Source: Macrothele yani
Lineage: Eukaryota > Arthropoda > Arachnida > Araneae > Macrothelidae
NCBI GenBank assembly: GCA_039090855.1
Contig: CM077011.1
Span: forward strand, 136,092,749-136,156,748
DNA: 64,000 nt
Reading direction: 5' to 3'
This document shows, piece by piece, positions 23,045 through 34,509 of the stretch. Numbering within the stretch: position 1 is the stretch's first letter; every line of letters starts with the position of its first letter. The translations under genes were made by a program, and so were the position numbers. A model generated the notes under the pieces. That model was not told where the DNA came from and searched no databases. It saw nothing but the letters and a program-made list of their open reading frames with translations.

Positions 23045-23795
23045 CTTAAACACTTGTATTACTAACCAGAAAATGAAAGGGAAGTACAAAAACACGTTCC
23101 AATATTGCAAAACCAAACAACTTCCCGAAGTTTGGCTGCGAGGATGTCAGAAGATAGAAAAAAAAAAAAAAAAAAAAAAAAAAGGAAGTCACCACTAGAG
23201 AACTGAACCTGCACACAGCACAGAGAACACCATAAAAGACGCAAAACCAGAAACTATCATACGCATCTCACGCAAGTTCAGTCAAAGCGAGTCGGAGCCG
23301 AGATACATTGCGCATCGAAGGTCGCTGTCGCCGACGCACGACCGAAGGTTAATGATCACGTGCTCTACTGCCTGCCACGATAACACTCAGCTACCATCCC
23401 ATCGTCATTACCGGAGGTTACGGAAGGAGACCACATGTTTCCTCTTTGCTTCCACCCACCTGCGGTTTACAATAACAAAACATCAGCAGAAAGAGGAGGT
23501 TCGACGAGGCATGTCCAAAAATAAAGTACGATCTTCTGCGTGCCACGGAGTTCGTCTGCAAAGTGCAAACCAGGGGTGAAAATGACCCCTTCCCTTTTCC
23601 CTTAGATCTCTTGTTACTCTCGAAAACTGCTCGAAGGCACAAAAGTGGAGCGCCCGCCCCGAAGCAAGTGCATCTCGATGGCGTCATTTACCCTCCCTTC
23701 AGCAGCACAGCATATAGGCTGTGTTTCTACAATAACAGGTCTTTTTACCTTACCGTAATGGTAAATTTATTGGCGTTAATAACGGTTGTATTTTT
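23045..23795. other. El1 leader region, non-coding
   Basis: Upstream (minus-strand sense) of the El1 transposase. It holds an A-run at 23158-23183 and GC-richer sequence at 23270-23700 with no homology I recognise. Promoter function is possible from its position only. Confidence 0.4.
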
Positions 23796-26700
23796 CAGGG
23801 TTCGTACTCTTTTTTGGGGAAAAAATTCAAGGACTTTCCAGGCCTTTTCCAGGCCATATACAAAAAATTCCAGGATGAATATTACGCTTTACAGTATCAT
23901 GCTCAAATTATTTTTTAAAAGCAATTTCAGTTTTAAGTAATAAAAATGATGAAAGATGCAAATGAATGAGTGTGCTTTTTTACCCATTACATTTCTTTTT
24001 AATGTTTTTAATTGGCGAATTACCCAACAATGCTAAATTGAATCATGATGCAATTACCACAAGGCTATTCAGAAAATCCTTTCCCTCAATCAGAAAATGA
24101 TTAATTCAATCAGTCATTTTAGCTGCATCACTATTCTGCACTATCTTCCATGTAATCAGACTATTATTGATAACAACTGAAATTATTATAAAATAAAGTG
24201 AGGGCAGATTCAGAATTTAAGAATGGGGAGGGCGCACGTCTAACAGAGGACTGGTAAAAAAATCTCTGAGATTTATTTTCTCCAAAAAAACACAGTGGTA
24301 AAACATGGAGGACCCATAAAGGGGAGATGGGGTGCTTGCCTCTCAGAGTACATCACAAACAGCAGTTCTGAAGTACTGCTGTGTGGATCACTGAAAAGTT
24401 CGGGCAAATGTAAGACAAAACGTGGAGTTGCAAATCCACAAGTGAAAAAGTGTGATGTCTGAAAACAAGAAACGTGAGACAAAGCAAAGCACTTATCTAC
24501 TTACTCAACCTCCCCCCTTTTTGAAATGGGGCATGTGCTTGTTATGCCCACAGGTGGATTCAAGTCTCAAATCTTTCATACTTACCCAGCTGGAGAGTGG
24601 ACGCAGGGCTTCAAGCTTGGAGAATGAATACTGCTCTTATATCTATGCCTTTGAATTTAATTTCGACCATTTTCAACAGGGTAGGTTCCTAGGTTGTACC
24701 TAACAGCATACTAAAATTTCGCCAAAATCCAACCCCTTTTACGGAAAAAACCAAAGCATAAACGTTTCTGCAACCTACAGTTCGAAAGGGTTAGTAATTT
24801 CTAAAATAAAAACATAACGAACAGCGTGAAAACTAGCTCATACACAGAATATTTGAAACTACAGTATGCGCTCTCAATTATTAGGGATGATAGGGGGAAG
24901 GGAATAGAACTGTCCATAATTAGCATGTTCTCGTTGCGCTAGGCGCTTAAGCACTGCTGAATTCCGTCAGACCCCCAATGGTCAAATGATTGAAATGTGC
25001 TGATGTTCATGGAATGAAATGGTTGATCAGCTATGATAACCGCATAAAAGTTCGAAGGGGGAGGAGGGGGGCGATTTTCTTTTTTACTTTATGCAACATT
25101 CTACATTACTCCAGTATTTATCTTGTCATCATCAACAATAGCAATGTAACTACCACTTACGATCGCGGATATCGGCCAACTGAAAATCTGCCATACAACT
25201 AAGGGATACAACACACAGGTATCCTGTTACAATGTATTGTAATAGAAAAAAAAAGATTTCAGAAATTAAAATCGAAAAAAAAAAAAACTTTCAGAAATTA
25301 ATATCATCAAGTCATGGTGTTTCAAAAATCCGCTTTCCTTTATAATGTTTAAAAACATGTAATGTTTTTTCTTTTTTACCTGTCGTGTATAATAAAATGG
25401 GTTGATTTTTTTATGGAATCAGACGTCCATATGTCTGATTGTCTTCGTCTGAGTCCACACGTTAGCTACTGTGTACAAGTAAACATATTTTTTCAGCTCA
25501 AAAATATGTAGTTTTGTATGTATTCACAGTATAACTCATTCCGTATTCCCACAGAACAAAATTCAGCAGATACAAATGAAGAACATCAAGACCCACCCAA
25601 CACCATGTTTCCGATTGTCTGCTGTTTATATTCAAGAAATGCGAATATGGATCAATGGTGAATGCAGCAACTATGGTTTTTATTTATTACCAAGAAAAAA
25701 AAAGGAGCCCGAAAGCTGTAAAGCTGAAACGGATATTTCTCCCCCTCCCGAAAACATTCCGATTAAGTTCAAACAGCAGGAGCATGCGTCCACGCACACT
25801 CAACCTCTGGAATGTCCTGATGGAACGGCTTCTTTTCATTTGGCACATCGCCATAAATCACCACCTGCAGCTCACTGAAGTGTCTTCCTCCTTCACCCTA
25901 ACTATAGGAGAAAACATAAAAAAAAAAATGCTGCCCAATTTTCGACAAAATGACCAAATTTACGTCATAACGTTGCAATTTACTAAAATACGTTTATCTG
26001 CTGAATTTCGCCTAAATCCATTGAAAACTTTTTAATTATAGATTTTTTTTATTAAAACAGTAACTCAGACATCTGAATAAAAATGCATGTTTGTAATTAA
26101 AATAGAGTCCATATCATCACAGAAACAAAATTTAAGGATCACTCTGTTTAAATAAACCATGGCATCTAAAAAAAATAATTTGCTTGCTTTTCCCGTAATT
26201 TATAATTGCCGTTTCTTTTTTTCAATCCAATTTTGCAACGGAAGATTTTTTTTTTTTTTTTTTTTTTTTGCATCTGCTAAAGTTTCAAACGGAATTTGGC
26301 GAAATTTGCACTAGAACTTTATTGTGATGTATTTTAACCACTAAAAATTTTACTGTGTTATTTTCAAAATTCGGGAAAATGGATTTCTGAAAAATATCTC
26401 TTAGTCCTTTTGAGCCGTGGAAGTGATAAACAGGTGTTTGCTTTCTTCCCAACCAAGGGCTTCGGATCAGCGCTCCCAGCTGTCAATCAACCGTTGCTAT
26501 GGTAACACACTTTCTGCTCAAGGCTCACTGTCTAAAGAGGCACACATAATAAAAATTTCCAATGCTAACTTTTTAAGTTTTAAACGGATTCAAATGGAAT
26601 TTTGGGAGTGAGCTTCTGTAATCCAATTATAGTAAATGTAAAAATTTCAGCCACTTTTGTGAAAAATTCGCAAAGATAGTTTTCTTATTTTTTATCATAA

Positions 26701-27263
26701 GTAGCCGAAGTCTCTTGAGGGGTGGGCCGGAAGCAAGCGTCTTAATGCAATAAACAAGGAGCAGATGAATGTGTTGTTCAGGCATACTCTTCACTGGTGG
26801 GTGCCAGCTGACTTGGTAAACACGCGACCCCCTTGCAAATGCTAAATGTCTTTTCTTTCCCCTTCTGTTGTTCTCAGTAGTTGTCGGACGGACATCAAGC
26901 TCAGGGCTAGAGAATGCATCAAGCTCCCCTTCCCTAACAGACCTGCTAGTAATCATCCAATTTTATTGCACTGGAAGAAGTGCTTCACCCCCCCCCGCCA
27001 AATTAGGATTTGGACACATCCAAAACACCACTGTTGCCGGCGGTTTCTTTGAGAACAGAGGAGAGGAACTTAAAAAATGAAGGGGTAACAGTCAGTAACA
27101 CGATTTCCTAAACGGGCATTTTTTTTAAGCACTAATTTCAAATTTCAAGGCTTTTCAAGACAGCATTAAAAAAATACCGTTTTTCCAGGATATTCCAGGC
27201 CTTGAAAACGTAATCATGATTTTCCAGGACTTTCCAGGTTTTCAAGCACGCGTGCGCACCCTG
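23796..27263. mobile_element. El2 CAGGG-ended non-autonomous element, copy nested in El1
   Basis: Left end cagggttcgtactc, right end cgtgcgcaccctg. The target-site duplication is attttt (23790-23795 and 27264-27269), and the undisturbed El1 target can be seen in the deleted copy near 17075. Subterminal regions at both ends repeat ccagg and ttcaagg words (gactttccaggcc), a hAT-like trait. It has no protein of its own. The terminal style and 6-bp duplication match El1, so the El1 enzyme may have moved it. Confidence 0.88.
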
Positions 27264-27397
27264 ATTTTTAATAAATAAGCTTACGAAAATTTTAGGAAGA
27301 ATAGCAAATTTTAGGTATAATTTTAGGAATTTAAGGAGGGTCACAAAATATTAGGAATTTTAGGAGGAATGCGATCCCTGATATTAGTTTCGGATTT

Positions 27398-27607
27398 ATG
27401 AACTCTGATGATAATTCGCAGTGTGTCACATGCAGCAAATTTTTTCATAATAGCTCCATGGCCCCTGCTAAACTGCGGCGCAATTTAGAGAGTATACATC
27501 TAGAGCTCAAAGTTAAAAATATTGATTTTTTTGTACGCAAACATGATGAACTTTTAAAAGTGAAAAAGTTTTTTCATGCAGCACATACACTATCTACCAA
27601 CAAGTAA
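27398..27607 (+). pseudogene. El3 hAT transposase, BED-finger N-terminal part
   Basis: Reads NSDDNSQCVTCSKFFHNSSM and PAKLRRNLESIHLE with FFVRKHDELLK, the BED-type zinc finger (CxxC ... H) and following helix of hAT transposases. It stops at 27607, next to the Tc1 remnant. The catalytic middle of the enzyme is missing. Confidence 0.75.
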
Positions 27608-27609
27608 TT

Positions 27610-28690
27610 GAACACCTGTGATAGCAAAGGAAAACAAAGTTTATTCATCTTCAATAGCTGGTGGAGCCTCCACGATCGGTGATTACAGCTGCGACCCTCC
27701 GGGGCATACTCTCAACCAGGCGTTGTACGACGGCTAGCGGTATTTTCTTCCACTCGGCTTGGAGAAGACAGGTCAGTTCCTTCACCGATTTCGGACGGTG
27801 GGGGCACCCCTTAAGTCGACGCTCGATCTCGTCCCAGAGGTGCTCGATAGGGTTAAGGTCCGGGCTCTGCGCAGGCCAGTCCATTCGATTAACCCCATTG
27901 TCACCATACCAAGCCATGGTGGACCTCGCAACATGACAGGTGGCATTGTCATACTGAAAGTAACATGGGTTGACCCGTAAAACTGCCACAACGTAGGAAG
28001 CGCATCGCCATCCAAAATGGTGTAGTAGGTCTCGCGTTTAGTCTACCAGAAATTGCGACCAAGGGTTCCATGCCATATCAGGTGAAACACCCCCATAGCA
28101 TAATTCCACCGCCGCCGAACTTCACAGTTGGCACAATACATTCCGGCAGGAGGCGTTCTCCAGGCAGACGCCAAACCCAGACCCTGCCATCCAAACGGTA
28201 GAGGGTGAACCTTGATTCGTCGCTTCCAGAGAACCTGTTTCCACTGTTCATGTTCTTTACACCACGTTAGCCGAGCAGCGCTATTGGACTTGGTGATCAA
28301 AGGCTTGTGGGCGGCAGCACGTCTATGATAACAGAGCAGATGGGCTTCCTTACGGATGGTATTCATAGAAAGAACACTCCCGGATGCCTGTTGAAACTCC
28401 TCGCGGATGTGGCCTATCGATTTGGTTCAGTTCTTCCGAATTTTTCTGGCCAGCCCGTCGGTCTCCAACTCCCAGTTTTGTGGGTCTGCCGGGTCGGGGC
28501 CTATCCCGACAGTCACCTCTCATCTTCCACTTGCCAATCACATAGGCCACTGTCGATTTTGGGTACTTCAACTCGCTGTCACATATAGATCGGCCATTTC
28601 TGTGATACCCGACGATTACACCTTTCTCGAAATCATAGAGCTCCGAACTGCGTGGCATCTTGCATGCGACTGGTTGCGTTGTTGTATAAG
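27610..28690 (-). pseudogene. Tc1-like transposase remnant inside El3
   Basis: Minus strand. It begins with MPRSSELYDFEKGVIVGYHR near 28659 and KYPKSTVAYVIGKWK, then [20 protein letters not shown]. The first Asp region (SDESRF) near 28220 is out of frame by one base. The C-terminal part has FQYDNATCHVARST (second Asp), WPAQSPDLNPIEHLWDE (Glu intact) and ends ITDRGGSTSY at 27651. The left outer sequence (caagtaattgaacacctg) looks like a Tc1 end, but no matching end exists on the right, where El3 coding sequence resumes. A deletion seems to have removed that end together with the El3 core. Confidence 0.82.
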
Positions 28691-29690
28691 ATGGGTTGGA
28701 AATGTTGAAGTCATGAAAAGAGCAATTGAACTTACACCACATTTGAAGAAGTATGTTGCTGAAGTACACAAAAGACCACTGGAAACTTTGAAAGAATTAA
28801 ACATTTAGAAGACAGCCTCCTTTGTGTAAAACTTGAGTTTCTTATATCATTATCAATTGAACTTGAGGTTTTTTTTAAACTAAGTATCAGTCAAATGACT
28901 CTCTTTTGCCCTTTTTGTACAGTTTAATTTATATCATTGCTTCACGATCCATCAAGAAAGAAGCAACAAATTCTAGCAAATTACTTGCCTTTGATGTTAC
29001 CAAACCATGTAATCGTAAAACAAGTTGCTATGTAGATATTGGATTTGGTGCCACTGCTGCTATCAAGAACTGCAGAGAAAAGGATATTCTTATTTTCAGA
29101 AATTAGTGCATAGGTATTTTGCAAAGCCTTTATATAAAAATTGCAGGGAAGAGACCTTTGAAATTAAAGATTGTGAACGGTGCTTCATGTTTATCGCCTG
29201 AAGTTATGCAGAGTTCCATTTTGAGAGATTCTCCAGTGACAACTGCATTGCAAGAATTTGTGTCAAAAAACATATGACTTCATCAGAAGCTGATGTTGTG
29301 AAAAGGAAATATTTGCAATTTTGTGAATCTTCTACAAAACAACTGAAACAGTTCAATCCTAAGGAGGACAAACTTGTTCACTTCCTGATGAATTTACTAC
29401 AAAGTGCAAACCATGATTTTATCAAGTTCTTACAGAAGCTGCTATGCATGTTTCATGGCAATGCTGCAGTTGAAAGAGACTTTTCTGTTAACAAAGAACT
29501 TTTAATTGAAAACTTGGAAGATGATGCAGTTGTTGCAGAAAGAAGTGTTTACAGTGCAATACAATTATTAGGTGGTTTAGTTAATAGTGAGAAAGAACTG
29601 AATGCGGACATCACAAAATCAATGATATTAGCTGTCAAAAATGCTTCATCAAAAAGAGTAGAAGCCTTAAAAAAGAAGAAATCTGACTAA
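28691..29690 (+). pseudogene. El3 hAT transposase, C-terminal part
   Basis: A short middle segment (WVGNVEVMKRAIELTPHLKK, about 28695-28808) is followed after broken sequence by an open frame of 138 codons (29274-29690). This has the hAT dimerisation signature LLCMFHGNAAVERDFSVN near 29445 and a Lys-rich end. It terminates at TAA (29688-29690). The spacing to the BED part is too short for a complete enzyme, so the central catalytic domain has been lost. Confidence 0.8.
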
Positions 29691-29885
29691 GATGAAGTGG
29701 CCAATCATAAAAGGACAGCAGTCCAAGAACTAACAGAACTCAAAGAAAAGAAAATGAAGCTTATAGAAAGGGCAAAAGAAGAAGCTGAAGTTCTAGATTC
29801 TGAGATAACAAGTTTAGCTAAGATACTTAAACACTTAGCCTGTCACTGTGAAATTTCAGTCTCTATAAATTTTGTACATTCATAG
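29691..29885 (+). CDS. In-frame coiled-coil extension beyond the El3 transposase stop
   Basis: The frame after the TAA at 29688-29690 stays open for 64 codons and is rich in Lys and Glu (VQELTELKEKKMKLIERAKE), a likely coiled coil. The same arrangement, stop then coiled-coil tail, occurs in El1. Confidence 0.45.
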   Translation, partial: DEVANHKRTAVQELTELKEKKMKLIERAKEEAEVLDSEITSLAKILKHLACHCEISVSINFVHS

Positions 29886-30052
29886 TTTCTATATTGCCTT
29901 AATAAAAACTTTTTAAGTTTTTACAGCATTACCATGTTAAAAGAATTTGTGTATTAATAGATGTAATGAAAAATATTTCTGAAAATAGCCATACCCCATC
30001 CTAAATGAGAGTTGAATGTTTTTATTTCTTTAAACACATAGAATTTGGTGAA

Positions 30053-30130
30053 TGACATAGTGTAAGTCATACACAATTACATTGTGTATGACTTACTACA
30101 ATTACATTGTGTATGACTTACACTATGTCA
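30053..30130. repeat. 25-bp-arm hairpin with an internal duplication
   Basis: tgacatagtgtaagtcatac (arm start, 30053) and its complement ending at 30130 form perfect 25-bp arms. The loop contains a direct repeat of the arm-end sequence (attgtgtatgacttac occurs twice). It lies in the right non-coding end of El3. Confidence 0.8.
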
Positions 30131-30622
30131 GCAATTTTAGTGACACATAAGAATTACATTCTGCTTTCATCTCAACTGGCTTTCAGGTATGGGTTCATTA
30201 AACCCCCCCCCCCCCCATAGCCATTTTAGCAGCAATGATATTATAGACACATCAGTTTTGCCTAAACTATTGTCTCATGTAATTAATTTCAGTGTTTGTA
30301 AAAATAAAAAATAACCTGGGATCACAAGCCAAGGGTACCACATAATGAGTCTAGAATGGTTGTCATTGTGCCACGCATTGTCGAGAAGTCATGAATTTAA
30401 CTGAAGATGTCATGGAAAAGTCATGAATTTGGTTCATTAGAAATCAGTAGACACCCTGATAATGCTCCCTGACTGGCGACCACAATTAAAACATTAGTAA
30501 GTCATAAGGGTGATTCTGACACCTGCTACGCTCACAATTTCATTCTATGGTTCCTAAAGAACTACAAAAGGAATTGATCGAGTTCTGAGGACATTTTAAA
30601 GTCCTTATTTGATGTTAAGAGA

Positions 30623-30829
30623 GATCCAGTTGAAATATGGAAAAATGTAATAGAATACCCATGCCTTCGGCAACATGCACAAAAAATGCTTTCTTGCTTT
30701 TCAACCACTTATTGCTGCGAATCTACATTCTCCTACCTAACCCAAATCAAGACGTCCTTAAGGTCACAAATGATGGATACCCATCTAGAGGATCAGTTAA
30801 AAGTGCGGACCTCCATGCAGGGGTGTTAG
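30623..30829 (+). pseudogene. hAT transposase C-terminal fragment
   Basis: Open from about 30623 to a stop at 30827-30829. It reads IWKNVIEYPCLRQHAQKMLS, then TTYCCESTFSYLTQIKTSLR and THLEDQLKV, the C-terminal dimerisation domain of ZBED-type hAT transposases. The upstream part is out of frame and the catalytic core is absent. It is a different family from El1, El3 and the copy at 55 kb. Confidence 0.75.
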
Positions 30830-32515
30830 TGCTCTTACCATGTTTCGGAGCAATTCTTGGAGCGGGAAAATATGCAATTTAGAGCAGAAACGTTGGGTTT
30901 TGGAACGAGAAAATTTGCATATTGGAGCAGCTAATGGATAGTATTTTTAATTGTTTTAAGTCCATGCTGTGCTTTAAGTTACGTTTATATACTGAATTAC
31001 CATTATTTTATGAACTATGAAAAAATGTTATATTTCAGGTTTGTTGACATTTTATTGCTTCTCTTACGACTGTTAATTAGCATTTCTGTCATTCCTACAG
31101 TGAGAGAAATGGGAAAACAATTGTACTACCCATGATTTATTGAAAACTACATGACCTGCAATATTTTAAGCAAAACACATTGATAATCGGGGATTTTCTT
31201 CTGAATGCATTTGTTTTGCTGTAACACAAATTGGATGCTGCAGCGTCCAGGAACTATTGCTATTGTTACTGAACGCTTGTGAATATACACTTAGGAAGAA
31301 TACATATGTAATTACTGTTTGTTGTTTGGTTGGATTTTAGCAGCATATTTTTCAAGATTCATGGTATTCAGATGAAAATACATTATTTCTGAAACCAACC
31401 AACTGGCAAGTCACACTTACGTGGTTTGTGTGTGCACCACAAACTCCTAAGATTTTCTTAAAGAAAGCGTACCTTCGATATAGAAAGAAAACTAATGTAA
31501 CATTTAATAATCAAATTGTAAAATCACCTTTCAGCAGTTGCACCATCATGATACTCTTCATACAATGTTTTTCATCCAGTAATTATCAATGTCAAACTTT
31601 TGTTATTGCTGTGAACAATTACAGCTGGAACCAAAACTATAAGATAACAGTGAGATCTAGTGAAGTTGGTTTGATAAAAGCTGCTTCCATCGCTTAACGC
31701 TTCTAGTAGTAGTAGTAGTAGTAGTAGTAACAAGGAATCTAATGAAACAAACTTAACACATGTGAAACAAAGTTGATTCCCTGGCGAGGGCATGATTGCG
31801 AGATTTAAGTTCGAAACTTTCACCAGTAAAAATCAGTAAGATGCATTCAGAATTCCACAATGCTTGACAGACAGGAAATCCAAGCAGGTGAACATGCAGT
31901 GCACAAACCTCCACTTTTACCATATGATCATACTGCCTCTAAAATTGCAGTTTAAGACAAGATGAGACCAAAGAAGGGGAGAAAAAGCTGACCATTATAA
32001 CTGGCGAAAAATCAAAACAGACAGCACGAATGCAGACTACCGTCAGTTTGTCAACTCTGCAACTGCACAGCACCATTGCTCAATTTTTCTTTCTGCTGTT
32101 ATTCTCACCCGACTTCTTCATTGTCGCTTTTTCTTTCTTTTCTTGTTTTTTATGCCCTCTGATAACAACCATTAGCCTGAGCACATGATTTCAAAGCTTC
32201 AACTATTTTAGATAAATGGTGTAACTTTGGGAATATTAATACTTTTGAACACCATGCATCAAACAACAATCATATAATGGTTGCTGTAATATCTTTAACT
32301 ATATTTATTACGTGATATTGTATTTTCTTTCAAACAACATTATGTTATTGCTCAAAAATTACTGTTATACATGTTGTAAGTGATAATATTTGGTACTGGA
32401 TGCTTTCATATAATTATTGCATAATAGAATAATATAGTACAATTATCTAAATAATTAACTCATAAGATAATGTTTTAGGTTGTCATTTTTATTCATGCTC
32501 TTAGTTTATATGCAT
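30830..32515. other. Non-coding AT-rich region
   Basis: No gene supported. It begins with a sequence starting caggggtgttagtgctctt (30818) that resembles a hAT terminus and contains repeated ttggagc/gcaattt words to about 30945. A trinucleotide repeat sits at 31703-31730. Confidence 0.45.
31703..31730. repeat. (TAG)n trinucleotide microsatellite
   Basis: Eight to nine consecutive tag units. Confidence 0.9.
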
Positions 32516-32765
32516 TCAGAATTTTTTTTTTTTTTTTTTTCGAAAACTATATCCAACTACCCGACTTATCCGATCCGGTGCGTAAACGGCATCCTTTGTT
32601 GATTTAGACAAGCTACGTTCGGAAATTATTGATTTATCCTTCACTTCTTTTTTTGATCCAAAGTTCAAATATTTTGTTGAATGCTCCTGTTGAAACATTT
32701 GATTTCTTCTATTATAATTCCTTTTCTTCTTAAATTTATAACGAGGAACAATACACCAATTAAGT

Positions 32766-32955
32766 AGTAAATAGTAACGCTGTACTAGTGATCCGATTTA
32801 TTGGCGTATAAAATAAACACATAAGCGTTTCCAAGCTTTCGCACATCAACCAGATGGCTTTTTCAAGGAAGTTGATGTGCGAAAGCTTGGAAACGCTTAT
32901 GTGTTTATTTTATACGCCAATAAATCGGATCACTAGTACAGCGTTACTATTTACT
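32766..32955. repeat. Perfect palindrome, 85-bp arms, 20-bp loop
   Basis: The arm 32766-32850 is the exact reverse complement of 32871-32955. Read outward from the loop, each arm has gcgaaagcttggaaacgc followed by ccaataaatcgg, which includes AATAAA. The layout matches the larger palindrome at 33934-35012 and the one at 53961-54136. It is probably two head-to-head copies of a Penelope-like 3' tail. The outer flanks share ccttttcttctta (32718 and 32956), a possible target-site duplication. Confidence 0.85.
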
Positions 32956-33230
32956 CCTTTTCTTCTTATTTTTAATAAAGTCCGATTGTCCTTGTCATTC
33001 GATCCGGCGCTTAAACGTTATATTCCTTGATGACTCTGATGTTCCATATTCTGCAAATGTTTTGCCAAAATCAATGATTAGCATTTATAAAAGGGAGTCC
33101 ATCTCACCAAATCATGTAATTGCAATTTGAAGCTAAGGGATTGTAACAGTCCTATTAAAGTATTTAAAATTATTAAAAATAGTTGAAAAAAAAAAGCACA
33201 TTTTTTATATCCAGCTTCCGTACATTACCA

Positions 33231-33268
33231 GACTAGTTTCAACAGCATATTTCCGCTGTCATCTTCAA
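33231..33268 (-). ncRNA. Degenerate hammerhead-ribozyme-like motif
   Basis: Minus strand: TTGAAGA (canonical CUGANGA with the first C changed), then a stem gacagc/gctgtt around loop ggaaatat, GAAA, then ACTAGT and C. ACTAGT is self-complementary, as expected for stem III of a dimer-forming hammerhead with cleavage after GUC. The lost C should inactivate it. One extra base separates the core from stem II. Confidence 0.35.
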
Positions 33269-33299
33269 TGGTCGTATATGCCGACTTTGCAACATGTCT

Positions 33300-33933
33300 T
33301 TATTTCTCACGTGATCAGAACATGTCCTGTCATAACTTCCCCATAAGTAACACATCTCTCCAGCACACAAAAGTCTCCTATATCTCTTCTACAGTAATGA
33401 GGTTTCACTGCCATACATCAGAGTAGGAAGAATTACACTTTCACATACAGCCATTTGGGACTTTTTTGAGAACCCGTCATTCCTGTGAAATCTGCCTAAA
33501 GCAGCTATGGCTTTTAAATATGAATTTACTTGCCTACAAATTTTACCATCGAATTTGTTTTCTCAGTCAAACATGCTTCCTAAATATAAAAAATTATTCA
33601 CCTAGTCTATTTCTGTGCTATTTAGATGGATCTTGCATTCAGTACTAACAGTTCTTCACTCAAAAATCCCCAACTTTGTGTGTTTCCTTATTTATATTCA
33701 GTTTTGCTCTCTGCCAACATGACTGTGCCTCATCAGCATACATACAGCAATCTGCACACACAGATCTCACCAAGACATAAACCAGTGGTGTCTATTTTGA
33801 CATGCATGCACACATCCATAGTGACATTCAACAAACTTGTCTGACACCTGTGCAAACAGAAAACCATTTCAATAAAACACCATTTATGCATATACAAATG
33901 ATGAAAAAGCGGGTTTCTGAACGCCAAATTAAT
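33300..33933 (-). pseudogene. LINE reverse transcriptase, C-terminal remnant
   Basis: Read on the minus strand in several frames, this resembles the thumb and post-RT region of non-LTR retrotransposons: NFLYLGSMFD near 33600 (the usual YLG-x-F step) and LPTLMYGSET near 33410 (the usual LYGSETW). Stops and shifts are frequent. It probably belongs with the RT segment at 36560-36985, now separated by the Penelope-like palindrome and a Tc1. Confidence 0.6.
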
Positions 33934-33997
33934 GAGAAGATGATAAAAAGTGAACTTCGTTTATTAGGCATATAAACGATGAGAAACAAAGTCATGC

Positions 33998-34029
33998 TAG
34001 CTTTCGCTACCTCCGGGTAGCTTCACCAG
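33998..34029 (-). ncRNA. Hammerhead-like core, mutated copy
   Basis: Left-arm counterpart of the motif at 34917. On the minus strand it reads CTGGTGA (conserved A replaced by G), the same stem II (gctacc/ggtagc), GAAA and GCTAGC, then ATG instead of ATC at the expected cleavage site. Two core positions are lost, so it should be inactive. Confidence 0.4.
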
Positions 34030-34118
34030 ACATTTAGTAGTTAATATCGCAGAAACAACAGGAAAAACACTTCTAAGAATATAAGTTCATTCAAAATAAG
34101 CAAAACACTTGCACAATG

Positions 34119-34433
34119 TCACAAGTGGTTTGATCCCAGGCCCGGGTGCCCACGTGGAACATCAAGAAGCCAGTGCCATATCAAAGGAAGGCTCATGGTT
34201 ACATCCTTGTTGCACACATTCTGTTGCGTGATGATCTCGATGGTTTCGCGAAGCACAGTAGCTTTTGCGCTATCGTCAGGTGCCAGTTTCTTAACGTCTC
34301 TCCATCTGGGTACTGCCCCCTCAGTTGCAACATCACGGGCCAGGGCCGTCGTAAATTTTCCAGCTTTAACGTCCCTTTGGTGCTCAGAAATCCGGATCTG
34401 GATTGACCTCTTTGTCATCCCGATGTAGAACTT
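34119..34433 (-). pseudogene. Penelope-like GIY-YIG endonuclease, C-terminal part (left arm)
   Basis: 105 codons including the stop at 34119-34121, starting inside the domain at KFYIGMTKRSIQIRISEHQR. The FYIG is the second half of the GIY-YIG signature, and RISEHQRDV follows as in Penelope-type endonucleases. It ends with LGSNHL. The GIY half, reverse transcriptase and linker are missing because the copy is 5'-truncated. No internal stop. Confidence 0.8.
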
Positions 34434-34509
34434 AACGGATGCGTCCGGGTAATCTACACTATCTGACGCTGGGGTCTATGCTATTCCTTTAGATTACCCT
34501 GCCGCATCC

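Larger units (their letters stand above)
19612..27380 (-). mobile_element. El1 hAT family, long copy (7.77 kb) with transposase and nested El2
   Basis: Termini cagggatcatagcata and gcgatccctg, with a 6-bp target-site duplication atatta at 19606-19611 and 27381-27386. The minus-strand transposase occupies 20617-23044. An El2 insertion (23796-27263) accounts for almost half the length. Removing El2 leaves an autonomous-type element of about 4.3 kb. A 6-bp duplication is shorter than the usual 8 bp of hAT and fits the subgroup named hAT6. Confidence 0.9.
17555..30458 (+). mobile_element. El3 hAT element (5-bp target-site duplication) filled with nested insertions
   Basis: The left end cagggtgtctact and the reverse of the right end share 13 exact terminal bases. 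Flanks are ataat on both sides (17550-17554 and 30459-30463). Subterminal gtcatgaa motifs occur at both ends, a usual hAT feature. A decayed plus-strand hAT transposase is inside. Nested in it are a Tc1 (18212-19604), an El1 copy (19612-27380) that carries El2, and a Tc1 remnant (about 27610-28690). Without the insertions El3 would be about 2.7 kb. Confidence 0.82.
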
